The translations under genes and the position numbers were made by a program. A model generated the notes under the pieces. The model did not search any database and had not been told where the DNA came from. It saw only the letters and a program-made list of their open reading frames with translations. From assembly GCA_004431415.1 (NCBI GenBank), contig QPMI01000022.1, positions 62,001-126,000 of the forward strand: a DNA stretch of 64,000 nt, written 5' to 3'. Each line of letters opens with the position of its first letter. Within the stretch, counting starts at the first letter, position 1. Origin of the DNA: Cyanophora paradoxa. Its lineage: Eukaryota > Glaucocystophyceae > Cyanophorales > Cyanophoraceae. Of this stretch, positions 12,901-24,798 are shown in pieces.

Positions 12901-13306
12901 AGCGTGCGGTTAGCATTTGAACCGCGGCCGCTCGCTGCCGCCACAACGGCCAAGTGACCGCTCGGAGCGCCCTCGCTGGATGCTATGGAAAGCTAGCGCG
13001 CTGCACGTCTCTTTCTAAGCGCTCCCCCTGCTCCCGACGAAGCGCAGCCCTCCCGCTGCACGACGGCAGAGGTTTGATCCGCGGAGGCTACCGCACCCTG
13101 CCGTCGGGCGTCTTGACTTGCGCGGTCTGTCCATCTACGCTGGTGACATCGCCAACGAGCCATTCCGCACCAGCCTGCACCCAGACAGTCGCCGCCTTGC
13201 CCTGGTCACCGCCGTCAGCGAAGCGCGCGGCTCGGCTGGGCGGTTCGAACGCCGAGGGAGGCATCTTCAAAAGCAGACGCACGGTAGAGGGCCCGGCGCC
13301 CTCCAT
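3909..13306 (-). CDS. Myosin heavy chain with N-terminal SH3-like domain, IQ motifs and long coiled-coil tail
   Basis: An actin-based motor spread over many exons. The N-terminus ([19 protein letters not shown]) is the SH3-like myosin N domain. The motor follows in order: the [21 protein letters not shown] segment near 12.8 kb, the P-loop [12 protein letters not shown] at about 12.45 kb, switch I NNNSSRF at about 12.3 kb, ILHLGNITF at about 11.6 kb, switch [11 protein letters not shown] at about 11.15 kb, [15 protein letters not shown] at about 11.0 kb, and [14 protein letters not shown] at about 10.05 kb. The converter and IQ region spans about 9.9-8.9 kb, with at least three IQ-like helices such as [17 protein letters not shown]. 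From about 8.7 to 3.9 kb the protein is almost entirely Glu/Ala/Arg coiled coil ending EVAFNAIG. I see no DIL, FERM or MyTH4 domain, so the class is unassigned. Part of the tail (about 6542-4385) is duplicated at 53.2 kb. Confidence 0.93.
4385..6542 (-). repeat. Inverted segmental duplication 2, source copy (myosin tail)
   Basis: This stretch of tail exons plus introns matches 53191-55353 in inverted orientation. Tail segments such as [15 protein letters not shown] and [19 protein letters not shown] are nearly identical in both, and intron positions and much intron sequence are shared. Confidence 0.9.
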
Positions 13307-13626
13307 CGCGCTCCGCTATACGTGGCCACACAAAACCCCGCCACACCGGCTCAGGGGGGGTAGGGGGGCAAGCTGGACTTCACCGCAACGTTCGAGCGTT
13401 TAATTTCGAAGTTAAATTCCTCTGCTGGCCGTTTCATAAAATCACGGGAAAAGAAACGCTAGCTCGCAACTGCATGCTAGCTAGGCCTACAAGTAAATGC
13501 ATCGCCGCGGCCGGCGATGCTATCAAACTGTGAACTGTATCAATGGATGATGAGGCAGGCCCAGCCCGAATCGCAGTGGAAGCGCGCGCGCGCGGGGAGC
13601 CCGGCCGCGGGCCGGGGGCCCTAGGC
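13307..13626. other. Spacer between myosin start and glycosyltransferase end
   Basis: About 320 bp that must hold the myosin promoter and the 3' end of the next gene, both on the minus strand. It contains an AT-richer patch around 13400-13520 with GCTAGC-type palindromes. No gene is visible. Confidence 0.5.
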
Positions 13627-14030
13627 CTACACCCACTGCCAGAAATTGTGCCGGTCGAGCCAGCAGTCCTGTGACGGGCCGGGGGTGATCATGATCACGA
13701 GTGAGGGGCGACCGAGCAGGCCGGGCCGCAGGCAGCGCCGCGCGAGGCCTAGGGCGAGGGCGAGGGCGGGGGCGGACCTGTGGGACGTCCCAGGAGCCGC
13801 CGGCCTCGACCGTGTCCTTCGGCCAGGAGCGCATGCCGGTGCACCGGAAGTGCCTGCGCGCGGGGCGCTCGTTCAGCGCGCGGGGCGCTCGTTCTCGATG
13901 GGAGGGGGCCGGGGGGGGGCACTTAGAGACGTCAGCGGCGAGCTCGAGGGGTACGGTGCGGAAATCGAATACGGCGGACGGGTCTGGGAGGAAGCTGCGG
14001 GGTACCTTGTTAGCGCGGAAAACGCCGCGG

Positions 14031-14066
<36 letters not shown>

Positions 14067-16445
14067 GGGAGGACGGGCGGACATGGCGGGGTACGACGCC
14101 AGAGGGGCCAGGTCAGACACGAAGGATTCGAAGGGGCGCGAGGGGTACAGGCTGCGAGCGTGTTTGTACGTATCAGAGCACGGGAGGCGGTCGCGGGAGG
14201 GGGTACACGGCGGTGCGAACGGGACGAGGGAGGGTACGTGGGCGATGGGGAGGAGGTAGCGGGCGCGGAGGGCGGGGTCCTCGTACAGGACGGGGGTACG
14301 GAATTCGACGGACATCGCAAGAGCCCCTGCGCGCGCGTGGCTCGGGGACGAAGAAAGAAAGTGCGAACGAAGCGAAGAAAGGGGGTACCGGGGTTGAGCC
14401 AGTAGTCGGCCTCGCACCAGGGGAGCTCCCGTATTCGAAAGAGGTCCCACCTGCAAGAACGCTTTTCCCCTTCATCACTGAACCGAACCGAGGGGGGTAC
14501 GCCGCGCACGCCGGGTGGCCGCGGCAGGTGAGCTTGGGGGCCACGACGGTTCGGTTGGTCGCCTTGGCCGCGATCGCGGCGAGGCGGAACGCCTGCGGGC
14601 CCGACCAGTGAGCCAGAACTGGAACTCGGAGGATTCGAACCGGGCGCACGTGGAGCTGTTCGGCGATGGGGCGGCCCTCCCCGGCATCGAAGAGGAGGTA
14701 CCGCCGCCCCTCCCCTACCCGCAAGTCAGGAAGTGGGTGGGGGGAGACGAGCGGGTGGGGGGTACGCGCACCGTAGTAGGTCTCGGGTGAGGGGAGCCAG
14801 AGGTTCGCGCGGAAGAACATCTGGAGCTGCCAGTGACAGAGGTACAGGTCAGCTCGTTGGGCGGCGGCTCTGGACTATATTGGACCCGCATGGGCGGCAA
14901 GAGGCGGAGCGGGCGGGCGACGCGGCCCGCGGGGCGGTGTGGAGAGGGGCGGGGCTCTGAGATCGGGGCTCCAAACAAGGCGGGGCGGGGGCGGGGCGGA
15001 GAGCGGCAGGGGCGGGACGGTGCGAGGCGGTGCGGGCCGGTCGGCGTGGAGAGGGGCGGGGCGGGTCGGGGCGGACCTTCCAGTCCTGGTTAATAAAGTT
15101 GTTGTGAACCTGAGAGGAATCATTTCAGAGCCGATCGAGCCAACGTGGCCGGGAGAGGGCGGAAAGGGGCGCACGAGGACGCGGGGCGTGTCCTCCGGCG
15201 CGTGGTGCGGGAGCCAGAAGTAGAGCCCGCCTGAGAAACGATGAGAGGAAACACACTTCGAATCGGACCTAAGGCCACTTCGAATTGGACCTAAATTGGA
15301 GCCAGAAGTAGAGGCCGCCTAAGAGACATTAAGAGGAAAACCGTTGGCCTTCGTTCGCACCGTTCGCGAACTCGTGGGCGTCCAGGGCGCAGACGGTGAC
15401 GCCCAGGCCCAGGAGCTCGCGCTTCAGGATCGCGTTGACGGCCTCCTGGTCCCACACCGAGGCGTTCCACTGCGCGAGGATCGAGCCGAGCATCGAGGCG
15501 GCCGCCGCCGTCGGCCGCAGCAGGAACGTCCCAATGTTGAGGTCCCTGTGACTCGATGGGTGAGGCTCGCGCGAATCAAATCCGCTTGCTCTCGCGCACT
15601 CTTTCTGCACGTCGTCCCACTTGTAGCTGTCGCTGAGCATCGCGAAGTCGCAGCGGGGCGGGATGAAAGGGAACGGGTCCTCGAACACGAAGCAGTCGGG
15701 CTCTGCGGTCGAAACTCGCTCAGGGCGGAATCAAATTTGAAGGATCGAGACGCGTCGGACTGCGCACCGATGAGGAGGAGCTCGTAGCCCAGCACGAGGG
15801 CGTTCAGGAGCCAGAGGAACTTGCCGCGGCACTTTCCGTCCCTCCGCGCCTCGAGCGGCAGCAGGACGTGCGGCACGTTCAGAACCTTCATGAACTGCGA
15901 GCGAGGTTCTATAAGACTGGGAGGGACCGCGGGGCGGCGCCGCGGGGCGGACCCCGGCGGTGGTGGCGTCGAGCGCGAAGACGAACGCGCGCCCGCCGAG
16001 GCCCGCGCGCTCCAGAGAGAAGAGCATATTGATCAGCATCGACGAGAAGAGGTCGGATGCGTACGTGACGACCACGCGGCCGTCGGGAAACGCGGCCTTG
16101 TCGAGGCCCGCGGCCATCGTCTCCAGCATCGCCTCGTCGAAGAGGTAGGGCCGGTACGCCTCATCGAGCGTGCGCTGAGATGCGTCAGCACCTCCGACCC
16201 ATTGGGAGAACGGCGAGCGGCGGCACCTGCAGCTCCAGGCCGCGCCGGATGCGATCAGGGTTGGTCCCTGCGCTCGAGGCCCGCCGCGGTCCCGCGGCGG
16301 CATCCCCCGTTGTGCGCACGCTCTCCCGAAGCCCTTGCGATCCATACGCGAGCGCTGCGCACGCCAGGAGCAGCACGAAGGCCGTCCATAGCGGAGGCGG
16401 CCGCGCCGAGGCTGGCCTTCGCGCCGGGTTCGTCGCGCTCCTCAT
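13627..16445 (-). CDS. GT77-like nucleotide-diphospho-sugar transferase, type II membrane protein
   Basis: A Golgi-type glycosyltransferase resembling the Nucleotid_trans/GT77 family. The chosen Met is followed by a short basic N-terminus and one hydrophobic anchor, LWTAFVLLLACAALAYG. Exon 2 gives VVVTYASDLFSSMLINML and RAFVFALDATT, followed by FMKVLNVPHVLLPLEARRD. The donor-site region reads EPDCFVFEDPFPFIPPRCDF, matching the acidic DxD area, then NIGTFLLRPT and WDQEAVNAIL. Later exons give VHNNFINQDWK, LQMFFRANLWLPSPETYY and AFRLAAIAAKATNRTVVAPK, the NRT-type motif of this family. The last exon ends LDRHNFWQWV. There are about ten exons; one intron contains a run of 33 C on the coding strand and another an exon echo. 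The acceptor and donor sugars cannot be told. An upstream in-frame Met at 16556 is possible. Confidence 0.85.
14033..14065. repeat. G33 homopolymer in an intron
   Basis: An uninterrupted run of 33 G inside an intron of the glycosyltransferase gene. Comparable pure G or C runs of 19-27 bases lie in introns or spacers at 27762-27787, 30687-30707, 31999-32025, 36089-36107, 43660-43686 and 61084-61104. True lengths are uncertain because such runs are hard to sequence. Confidence 0.9.
15210..15336 (-). repeat. Exon-edge echo E1 (acceptor side)
   Basis: The start of the exon encoding GLYFWLP and its acceptor (15210-15248) recurs 88 bp further into the intron (15298-15336) with few changes, including an AG. 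Between them, cacttcgaat(c/t)ggacctaa is also doubled. This leaves a decoy acceptor with the first bases of the exon upstream of the real one. Confidence 0.85.
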
Positions 16446-16639
16446 CGCATCTTCGCAAGCGCTCTCCTGCGCCCTGCTGGCCTCTGCATCGAACGACAAG
16501 TTTGGCGAGCCGCCCGAATTCGACGGTATCCCCCGCTGGCAGTTTGGAGTTTGCAAATCAAATTCGCGGGCGGCCTGGGCCGTGCGACCGCGCTCTTTAG
16601 GTGCAGTTCATCTGTACCGGTAGCAAACCGGGCGGCGCG

Positions 16640-19332
16640 ATGGGCGATTTCCAGTTCTCGACGTTCGAGAGGCAGCTGGCCGACGCACTCAACCGCCTGC
16701 GAGCTGAGGTGCGGCGCTTTGCGGCGCTCAACGTGCACTCCGTTCGCAACGATGGCTCACGCGCCCCGCAGCCTCGCGACTTCATCCCCGCTGTGAGAGA
16801 GTTGAGGTCAGCGGGCGCCCAGCCTGCCCCCGGTCAAGCTAGGCGCGCGTTCCGGCTCACGCCTGACAGGAAATGGATGGAGCGCGACGGCACGCTGCGG
16901 CTCCCTGACCGGATCCCGCTCGGTGAACCTGAGTCAAGACCGCCCGCCACGCTGGCTGGCGCAACCGCGGCGCTGAAACATCACGACCCGCAGCGACGAA
17001 GGAGGGCGACTTGGCGCTGATCGACGCCATCGACGCGCTCTCGCGCGCTAAGCCCGTCGGCCCCGTCCGGCTCTCGGTCGGCATGACCAAGGGTCCGCAC
17101 ATGCGCACGCACCCGGCCCGCCCGCGCCGCTTCCTCACCCTCCCTCAGCGGCGAGGGACCACTGCGCGGACCTGGGCCCCAAGGGCCAGCTGAGCCACGA
17201 CGGCTCGGACAAGTCGACGCCCTTCCTCCGCCTGCAGCGGTACGGCAAGTGGCGCGTCGCTGCCGCCGAGAACCTCGCCTTCGGGTGGGCGCCCCCTCCT
17301 CTTAGTGAAGAAGAACAAATTTAGTAAAGACTCCTAAAGCTGCTCGACAAATAACAATGCATAAAAGTGTATTAGTCGATAATAGAATGGAGTAGTGAGC
17401 GGGCCGGAGCCCTCCCTCCCTCCCTCCCTGCGCCCCGCGCGCCCCTTGAATGCTGAGGGCGCGCGCGCGGCGCGCCCCCGCAGGGAGAACAAGGCGGAGG
17501 GTGCCCGGCCCGCCCAGCCCCCCGATCCAGTACCCCCCCGCGCGCCTTGATTCTGACTCTGCCCCCCCCCCCCCGCGATCTCAGCCGTCCTCCTCCAGAT
17601 GATCATCGAGTGCGCAAGGGGCAGAGGGGGGGCTAGGGGCTGACCCTGCCGCTCCGAGCCCGAGCCCGAGTCCGTCTGACGGGGCGGCGGCGGCGGCGGC
17701 AGCGACGGGGCGAAGGAGCGGGGGCACAGGAAGAACCTCCTCAACGGCGAGTTCAACGCCATCGGCGTCGCCATCGCCAAGCACTCCCTCTTCGAGTGCG
17801 TAGTACCCCCCTTCTCCCCCCCCCGGCCCCCCCTCCCATCCACCCGACCCGGACGTGATGATGATGTCTTACCGACCGCCCTTTTCGGCAGTTACATGGT
17901 GAGCCGGGCGCCCGCCTGCCTCTGATGACCCGGCCCCCTCTGGGTTGAGTCGCGTCGATCCGGCGCCGTACCCAGGTCGTGCTCGACCTCGCGGGGGAGT
18001 ACGAGGAATCCGCCGCCCCCTCGGACCACGTCGCCGCCGTACCCCTCGACACCGCGCCCCCCGCCTCCCTCGCCTCCCGGCCCGGCGGCCCGCGCTCCGG
18101 AGGCGTCCCCGCCGCCGGGCTCCCGTCCGGCCCCGCCCCGCCCCCGCCGAAGCAGGCGTGGGGCTCGGCGCCGCCGCCGCCGGCGCCGGCGCCGCCCACG
18201 GCGCTCCTGTCGAACGCCCTGGCCCGCCTCGGAGTCCAGGAGACCGTTCCTCCTCCCAAGAAGGAGGAACGTTCCTCCGCCTCGGCGCCCTCGGCCGCCC
18301 CCGCCGCGCGCCCCGCCGCCGATGCCGACGCCGACTCGCACTCGGACCTCCTCGCGAATCTCGCGCGCCTCCGCAACAAGAACTACGACGAGGACGAGGA
18401 CGACGGCCGCGGCGGCGCGGCGGCAGCTGCTGCTGTTCCGGCGCCCGGGCCCTCCGCCGCGGCGAGGGCGGCCCCGCCGCCCGCCTCCCGCGCGCCCCCG
18501 GCCCCGGCCTCCGCCTCGGCCCCCGCCCCGGCGTCGTCTTCGCCGCCGCCCAGCATCCCGTCGGGCGACCTGCCTCCGCCGCCCCCGCCGGCCGCGCGCT
18601 TCGACGCCCGCACGGGCGAACCCCTCTGCGCCGGCTGCGGCAACGCCCTCGGCCACACCGTCATCAAGGTAGACCGTACCCCCCTCGCCTCCTTCTATTA
18701 TTAGCGCCGTGACCGAGCGAACCAGGCCCTGGACGCCTCCTGGCACAAGGACGTGCGCCTGCTGTACCCCCGCTCATCTTCTCCCCTTTCTTTTTAACCG
18801 TACCCCCTCGCCCCAGTGCTTCTGCTGCGCTTCGTGCCGCACCGGACTCGCGGGGGGTAGCGTCTCCCAGTTCTACTCCCAGGAGGGCCGCCCGTGCGCC
18901 CCCACCCCACACTCCGCCCCCCCCCCCTCCCCGGGTCGTTCATTCCGGTACCCCCCCAGGTACTGCAAGCCGTGCTACGAGGACAAGTTCAGCCCCAAGT
19001 GCAAGGGCTGCGCCAAGCCCATCTCCGGGACCTACGCCACCGCCCTGGGGTACGCGCACGCGCTCAGCGGCTCCTCCCTCCGTCCGTTCTTCTTCTTCTG
19101 ATCGGCGCCCCGCCCCGCCCTCCCCGGCAGCGGCTCCTGGCACCCGGACTGCATGCGCTGCTCCCGCTGCCGCGTGCGCGCCTCCCCTCCGCATCTGTTT
19201 AGAAGGACGACCGCTTATCGCCTCCCATCCTACGCTTTGTCTCATGATCATGATCAGGGAGCGATCCACGGGAGCTCGTTCTACAAGGACGACGCCGGCG
19301 GCTTCCTCTGCACCAAGTGCGGCAACGCGTAG
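16640..19332 (+). CDS. CAP/SCP domain fused to two LIM domains
   Basis: The N-terminal half is a complete CAP (SCP/PR-1) domain of the bacterial/plant-like kind. In order it has RIPLATKEGDLALIDAIDAL (across a splice), VRLSVGMTK, DHCADLGPKGQLSHDGSDKS, the ENLAFG motif, VLLQMIIEDDGAKERGHRKN and NAIGVAIAKHSLF, ending YMVVLDLAGEYE. A Pro/Ala-rich linker of roughly 200 residues follows. LIM1 is CAGC..WHKDCFCCASC..YCKPC, and LIM2 is CKGC..SWHPDCMRCSRC..LCTKC. All zinc ligands are present and the protein ends shortly after the last pair. No signal peptide is seen although CAP proteins are usually secreted, so this one may act inside the cell, with LIM domains as protein-binding modules. Exons join in phase at GTGCG or GTACC donors. 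The start is the Met just before DFQFSTFERQLADALNRL; an earlier in-frame Met lies at 16601. Confidence 0.85.
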
Positions 19333-20084
19333 GCGCGGTCCGGTCCGGCAGCGGGTCGGGGCGGGGCGCGGGGGCTTCCCCTGCGCCAGCCAGCCTCGCG
19401 CATGTGCTCGCCCCTCCGAGGCTAGCTTGAGTCTTGTAGTAGCCAAGTAGGGGTCCTGTGCACGTACGTGCCAGCTGCCACAGTGTCCTGGCAGCGCCGC
19501 AGCTGGGCTCGCCCTATAGCTAGCTTCCTCTTTCTTTTTGAATTCGAATCTAAATAAGCTGTTGCCCGACTTCGTGCCCACGTCTGCTTGATTTGGGCTC
19601 CGGGTCTCCGAGACGAGGGCCTGCTTAAATTCCACTTGTCTCTGAGTCTTGAAACTTGAAAGTCCGACGGTCGACGTCTTGAAACTAGAAATCAAATCAT
19701 GATCCGATGATGATCATGATCATGAATCATCATGGCATTGCCAAGTTGAATGTCACAGTGACTGAGTGTCTCGGAGCCTCGGAGTCCGGCAGTGGGGCGG
19801 AGCAGGGGGGGTGGCTTCCTCTAGCTCTTCGCCATGGCCCAGTGGCCAGCCTCGCACCTGCCCCTCCGAGGCTCGACTCTTCGGAGTCTCCCGGGAGTCC
19901 GAGACGAGCTGGAGGGCCTAGCCCGGTTTAAATTCCACATATCTTGAAAATAGAACTCAAATCACGAATGGCTGCCCTACAATCGATCCTGCAAAGCTGC
20001 GTAAATAGCCTGGTAGGTCTAGAGCTAGCTATAGGCCAGGGCGCGGGTCCGGATCCCACGATCTCATGATCACGGGGGCGGCGG
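19333..20084. other. Spacer with a diverged direct duplication
   Basis: About 750 bp between convergent genes. The stretch around 19384-19660 (agcctcgc, cccctccgaggct, cgagacgag, ttaaattccac, cttgaaa) recurs in the same order around 19848-19970, showing an old tandem duplication. TGATCATGATCA palindromes cluster near 19700. No gene is visible. Confidence 0.6.
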
Positions 20085-22808
20085 CTACGCAGCGGCGACG
20101 AAGGGCGCGGGGCGCGTATACGTACCCCCCCGCTCGCTCGAGCTCCCCGGGGGCCGGCCGCGGCTCCGCCCCCCGTACCGCGCCTCGATCCGCTCGAGCA
20201 CGGCGGCCATGGGCACCGGCGCCGGCGCCCGCCGCGGCGGCGCGTCCGCGCCGAAGAACGCGGTGGGCTCGGCCCTGCGACTCGAGGCCGGCTCCTTGGG
20301 CAGGACTGCGGATTCCCAGGGCAGGCTGCCCCGCTCCGGCCCCGGGGCCCCCCGGTCCGAGTCCAGGACGACAAGCATACCCCCCGGCGCCATCGGGGAC
20401 GGGGGTACGGCCTCCAGCTCCAGCTCCCTCCGCCGGCGCCGCCTGGGCTCCCGCGGCGGGCTGGGCTCGAAGGCCGCCGGCGAGCCCGCCGGGGCGGTCC
20501 GGCGGGTGGAAGGCGGCTGGGAGAACCGCCGCGGGCCGCGGGCCGTTGGGCCGGCGCTCAGGACCTCGGCGGGGGGGCGGGGGCGCCGGAGGGGGGTGGC
20601 GTAGTCCTCGGGGATGGTGGAGGGGGCGGGGGCGGGGCGGGCGCCGGGGACGAGGGGAAGGGCGAGTGGCGGCACGCGCGGCGCCGGCTTCGCGTTCGAC
20701 GAGATCGGGAGCTCTGCGCGTGCGCGCGCCCCGCCCCTCAGACGGACGAGGAAACAGTCAGATGGATCAGATCAGATTAGATCTGAGCACCGGCGAGGGC
20801 GGGGAAGCGTTCGGGGTCAAGCGCCGCGATGCTCGCCGCTTCCGCGTACCTGGGTGGGGGGGGGGGGAAAGAATCAGGGGGTACGCGATAAAGGACAAGA
20901 AAGGAAAGGGGTACCGGCCGCGGGCGATGGCGGCCACGACCGCTCGGGAGAGGGCGCGGTCCGCGGAGGCGTCGGGCGGGTCTGCGCCCGAGTGAGTCGA
21001 ACGTGGCGGGGTACGGGATCAGTAGGGGGGTACAGACATTTCTGAAGGCGCGCGGAGAGCTTGAAGTCGGAGTCTCGGGGGGATTCGACGGCTACATAGA
21101 GCCAGCCGGGGCCGAAGCGGCGGTCCACGGCTGGAGGCGGCCGGAGCGGCGGTCAGGGGTACGGCGCATTCGAGGAGGGGTACGGGGGTACGGGGCGCAC
21201 GGTCCAGGGAGAGCTGTACCCCCCCTCCGCGGACGTGGTCGCCGCCCTCGCGCCCCCAGTCGTGCTTGCCCGAGAGCGAGGGGAAGCGGTGGTCGCGGCT
21301 CGCGCAGAGGCCGGGCGCCGGCCCGCGCGGCTGCTGGTGCTGCTGCTGCTGGTGCTGGTGCTTCCCGCCGCCCAGCGAGGCCGGCTCCACGCTCAGCACC
21401 AGCGACTGCTTCGCGTCCGCCACCTGCGAACAAAGTTCGGAGGGGAGGGGGGTACAGGTGCGGACGGGCGGGGTACGCGCCTCGAGGCGGTAGTAGGCGG
21501 GGGCACCGGGGCCGCAGCGGCCCGAGACCTCCCTGGGCGGGAGTGGGCTCAGGTGAGCCGCGAGGGCGGCTCAGGCGACGTCGTACCCCGGAACGGGCAG
21601 GACGCTGGTGCAGGCGGCGACGGCGGTTATCGCGTACTCCGACGGCCCGTGCCCGAACACCGCTGCGTCGCCGAAAGTTGGGAAGGCGGGATTAAGAAGT
21701 GACGTCACGCGACGGGAGGGGGGTACCGATGTAGAAAGGGTGGGCGGCGCGGAACTCGGGGCTCTCGTCCGTCACTTCGATGCGGTCGTCCCCCTCCCGG
21801 ACCGACCTGGGGGGTACCCGGATCTCCGCCGCGCGTCCGGCGTTGCGCGTCGGCGGGTCCGGGAGGGGGTACCTGAATTGGTGGTGCTCCCTGTTGGGGC
21901 AGTCGGTTTGGAAGGAAGCAAACTGCCGAGCGACAGAGAAATCGGTACGGGGTACGGGGGTCGACAGGACGGGGAGGGGGGGCGGGGGTAGGGGTACCAG
22001 GTCGGGGTCACCCGCGAGGGCTCTGCAGCGGACGACGACGCGGGCGGCCCCTGGGGGCACCTCGAAGCGGTAGTAGCGGTACCCCCTGTCCGAGACGCTG
22101 CCAACGGCGGCCTGACCGGGCCTGAGCGTCTCCTGCTCTGTGAACTGCCAGAGGTCCGCGGCCCGCATCAACTCGCGGATCTGCTTCGAGCCGCGCCTGT
22201 CAGACCCGAGGAAAGCGGCGCCGGGAAGGGGGTACGCGCGCCTCGTTGAAGCCGTTTTCGAACGCCTTGAGGCGCTCGTCGACCGGGGAGAGGGGCTTCT
22301 CGCGGTACTTGCCCCGCAGCAGGCGGCCCAGGCGCGCCCGGGCGGAGCGGGGCGTCGCGAGGGCGGCCAGCGGGTCCCGCATCGGCGAGGGCGAGGCGAG
22401 GGCCGTCGTGACGGCCGTCGAGCGGGCCGAGAAGGGCGTGGAGGGAGTGGCGGCGGAGGTGGAGGACGCCGAGAGCAGCTTCTTCGAGCCCTTCGAGTTC
22501 TGGTCCGACCCGCCCGTCGCTGCCGCGGGCTCGAGAGCCGGCGCAAAGTCGACCATCACCTGAAGTCCCTTCTTCCGCTTCGCTCCCGAGGGCGCTGGGG
22601 CCAGCGCCTCGTCGGGGGCGGGCGCAGGGGCCGCTGGGGCGTCGCGGGGCGGCCGCCGGGGCGTCGCAGGGGCCTCCTGCGTGAGCTGCGGGGCTCGCGC
22701 ATCGCTGCTGGCTGCGTGGAGATCCACCAGGAGGCTTAGCTGCTCTAGCCTGCTGTCCACTGCCCGAAGTCGCCGCCGCGGCGTCGCCTTCGCCTCTCCG
22801 CCTTCCAT
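20085..22808 (-). CDS. Protein with two PPC-like beta domains
   Basis: The first exon encodes about 190 Ser/Pro/Ala-rich residues with basic patches (GAKRKKGLQVMVDF). Next, RYYRFEVPPGAARVVVRC plus AGDPDL, IEVTDESPEFRAAHPFYIG and VFGHGPSEYAITAVAAC have the order and spacing of a bacterial pre-peptidase C-terminal (PPC) domain. A second, less complete unit includes ADAKQSLVLSVEPASLGGG, a His/Gln run (KHQHQQQQHQQ) and GPGWLYVAVESPRDSDFKLS. The C-terminus is long, disordered and Pro/Arg-rich, ending APFVAAA. No protease, signal peptide or membrane segment is seen. PPC domains usually accompany secreted proteases, so a cytosolic stand-alone version is odd. Exons are short with GTACCCC donors. The first exon and the PPC exons are well supported; the order of the small middle exons is not. 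Confidence 0.65.
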
Positions 22809-23063
22809 TGGCGCTCGGAGAGCGCTCAGAGGGCGGTCATCGCCCGCGCGGCATCTTTAGCACCCCAACGGAGAGGGGCGCAGATGCTACGTCGTGGAAA
22901 GCGCCGACGCGCAAGACGGTGTGGCCGAGAATCCCGGCGGCGATCGTCGCTGGCCTCTCTATCTAAGAGCACAGCTGTGGGCCTTACGACGTGTACCCCT
23001 AGGGGCAAAAAAACTTCTGCCTTCAAACACAGCGGCCTTCGAAGGGCCTTTCAGCCAGCTGCG
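22809..23063. promoter_or_regulatory. Divergent promoter region
   Basis: About 255 bp separate the start of the PPC-like gene (minus) from the start of PHD gene B (plus), so both promoters must lie here or in the first exons. No TATA box or other named element is recognisable. Confidence 0.45.
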
Positions 23064-24764
23064 ATGCACCGGCGAGACTCCGCCGGTGGCGAGGCCGAGG
23101 AGGCTGGAGCCCTCGTGCCCTCGTCGGCGGACTCCGGAGTTCCCGTTGCCTCCGTAGTGGTGCCGCACCCCGTGCCACCGGAATACGGCTCCCTCGTATG
23201 GGCGAGGGAGGAGGACGACGAAGCGTGCGCCTGCCTCGCTTGCATTTCCGATCCTGTCAAAATACGCGAGACTAGCTTACGAAGCCCGCCCGGCTCCGGC
23301 CGAGCCTATTCGAGCCTTCGAGTCATCTTTTCATCGCGCAAACTTAGCCTTGTGTCTTCGTTCCATTGCAGGATGTGGCCAGCGTTCGTCGCGGACAGCC
23401 GGCCGGGCAAGAACATCGCTGTCATCTGGCTTGGCTACGGCGGCAAGGGGGAAGGCGATCCGACTCTGGGCTTCTGCAGGCCCGGGAACGTAACCCCCAT
23501 CGTGGGCACCACGGCCGATGAGAAGCTCAGGGCGAAGGAGTACCGAGACGCTGCTGCTCAGCGTCTGAAGGATCGCACGTACAAGCTTTCGAACGAGCTG
23601 AAAAGGGCACGCTTTTCCCACCTTGCTGCGGCCTTTTCGCGCTCACGATCCGCCCAGGCCCTCGAGGAGGCCGACAAACGGGTCGCTGGAGAGGTCCGCA
23701 AGCGCTCGCGCTCGGTCGGCGCGCGGCGGCGAAGCGCGGATCTGACGGGCCCGGCGGCAGGTTACGGGCCTACCTGGAGGCCTCGCGAACAACCTCGTGT
23801 GCAAGCTCTGCGGCGAGGACGGGAGCCTCGTGCTCTGCGACGGCTGCCCCCTCTCGTACCACAAGCGCTGTCTCGGGACGAAGCGCGCCCCGTCGGGCAC
23901 CTTCCTGTGCCCGCAGTGCAAGGAGAAGAACGTCGCACCCCGGCTCCTCACGGACGGGACGGAGGACGACGCGGCGGGCGAGGCCGGCGGCGCGCCGAAG
24001 CGGAAGCGCGGCCGCGCCTCGAGCGCGGCCGTGGCCGAGGCGAAGCGCGTGAAGAAGGGCGGCTTCGAGCTCCAGGTGGGGGGCAAGTCCGTCGCCACGG
24101 GCTTTGCAACCGCAGACGCCGCCCTCAAGGCCCGCCCCGCCCTTCCTGCCCGCCCGCCTCTCCCGCCAACCAATCTCTGACCCGCGCAATCGCGCCCGGC
24201 TCCGCGCAGGTCGCGATCCAGGAGCACGTCAAGCCGTCCGAGGAGGAGAGCCGCAGCTTCAGCAAGAACAAGTGCGCTCCGGCAAGGAGCAGAGGGAAGC
24301 CTAGGTTAGCTGAGCTGCGGGGCGCGCGCAGGACCTTCCATTTCTTCTTCAAGTCGATACGCAATCATACGGACGCGGTCATAAAGTGCGCCCGCCCGAG
24401 CGGATCGCACCGGGCGGGCGGACGCGCGTGACGGGGCCTCGTCTCGCTGCTGCAGGGTCGACGGGTCGGCTTACGGGTGCACGGACGACGTGCGCGGGGA
24501 CCAGTACCTCAACTGCAACGTGGCACTGGAGGCGAGCGGTCTCTTTGTGCGGCGCCTTGAGATCGCCGCCTCTCACGCGGGGCCGGGCGGGCGCGCAGGA
24601 GATCCTCAAGATCTGCAGCCGCGAGTTCAAGACGATCACCGTCCAGCCCGTGGCTGAGGCGGCGGCGGAGGCGGTGGCGGCGGCGGGCCCCGCCGAGGAG
24701 GACGCCCCGGCCCCCGCCTCCTCCTCCTCCGCCCCGGAGAGCCGGGAGAGCACCCGCGGCCGCG

Positions 24765-24798
<34 letters not shown>

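Noticed and set aside
14611-14660. tRNA-like T-arm (ggttcgaatcc on the minus strand)
   Set aside because: The stem does not pair, no acceptor stem is present, and the stretch is an intron of the glycosyltransferase.
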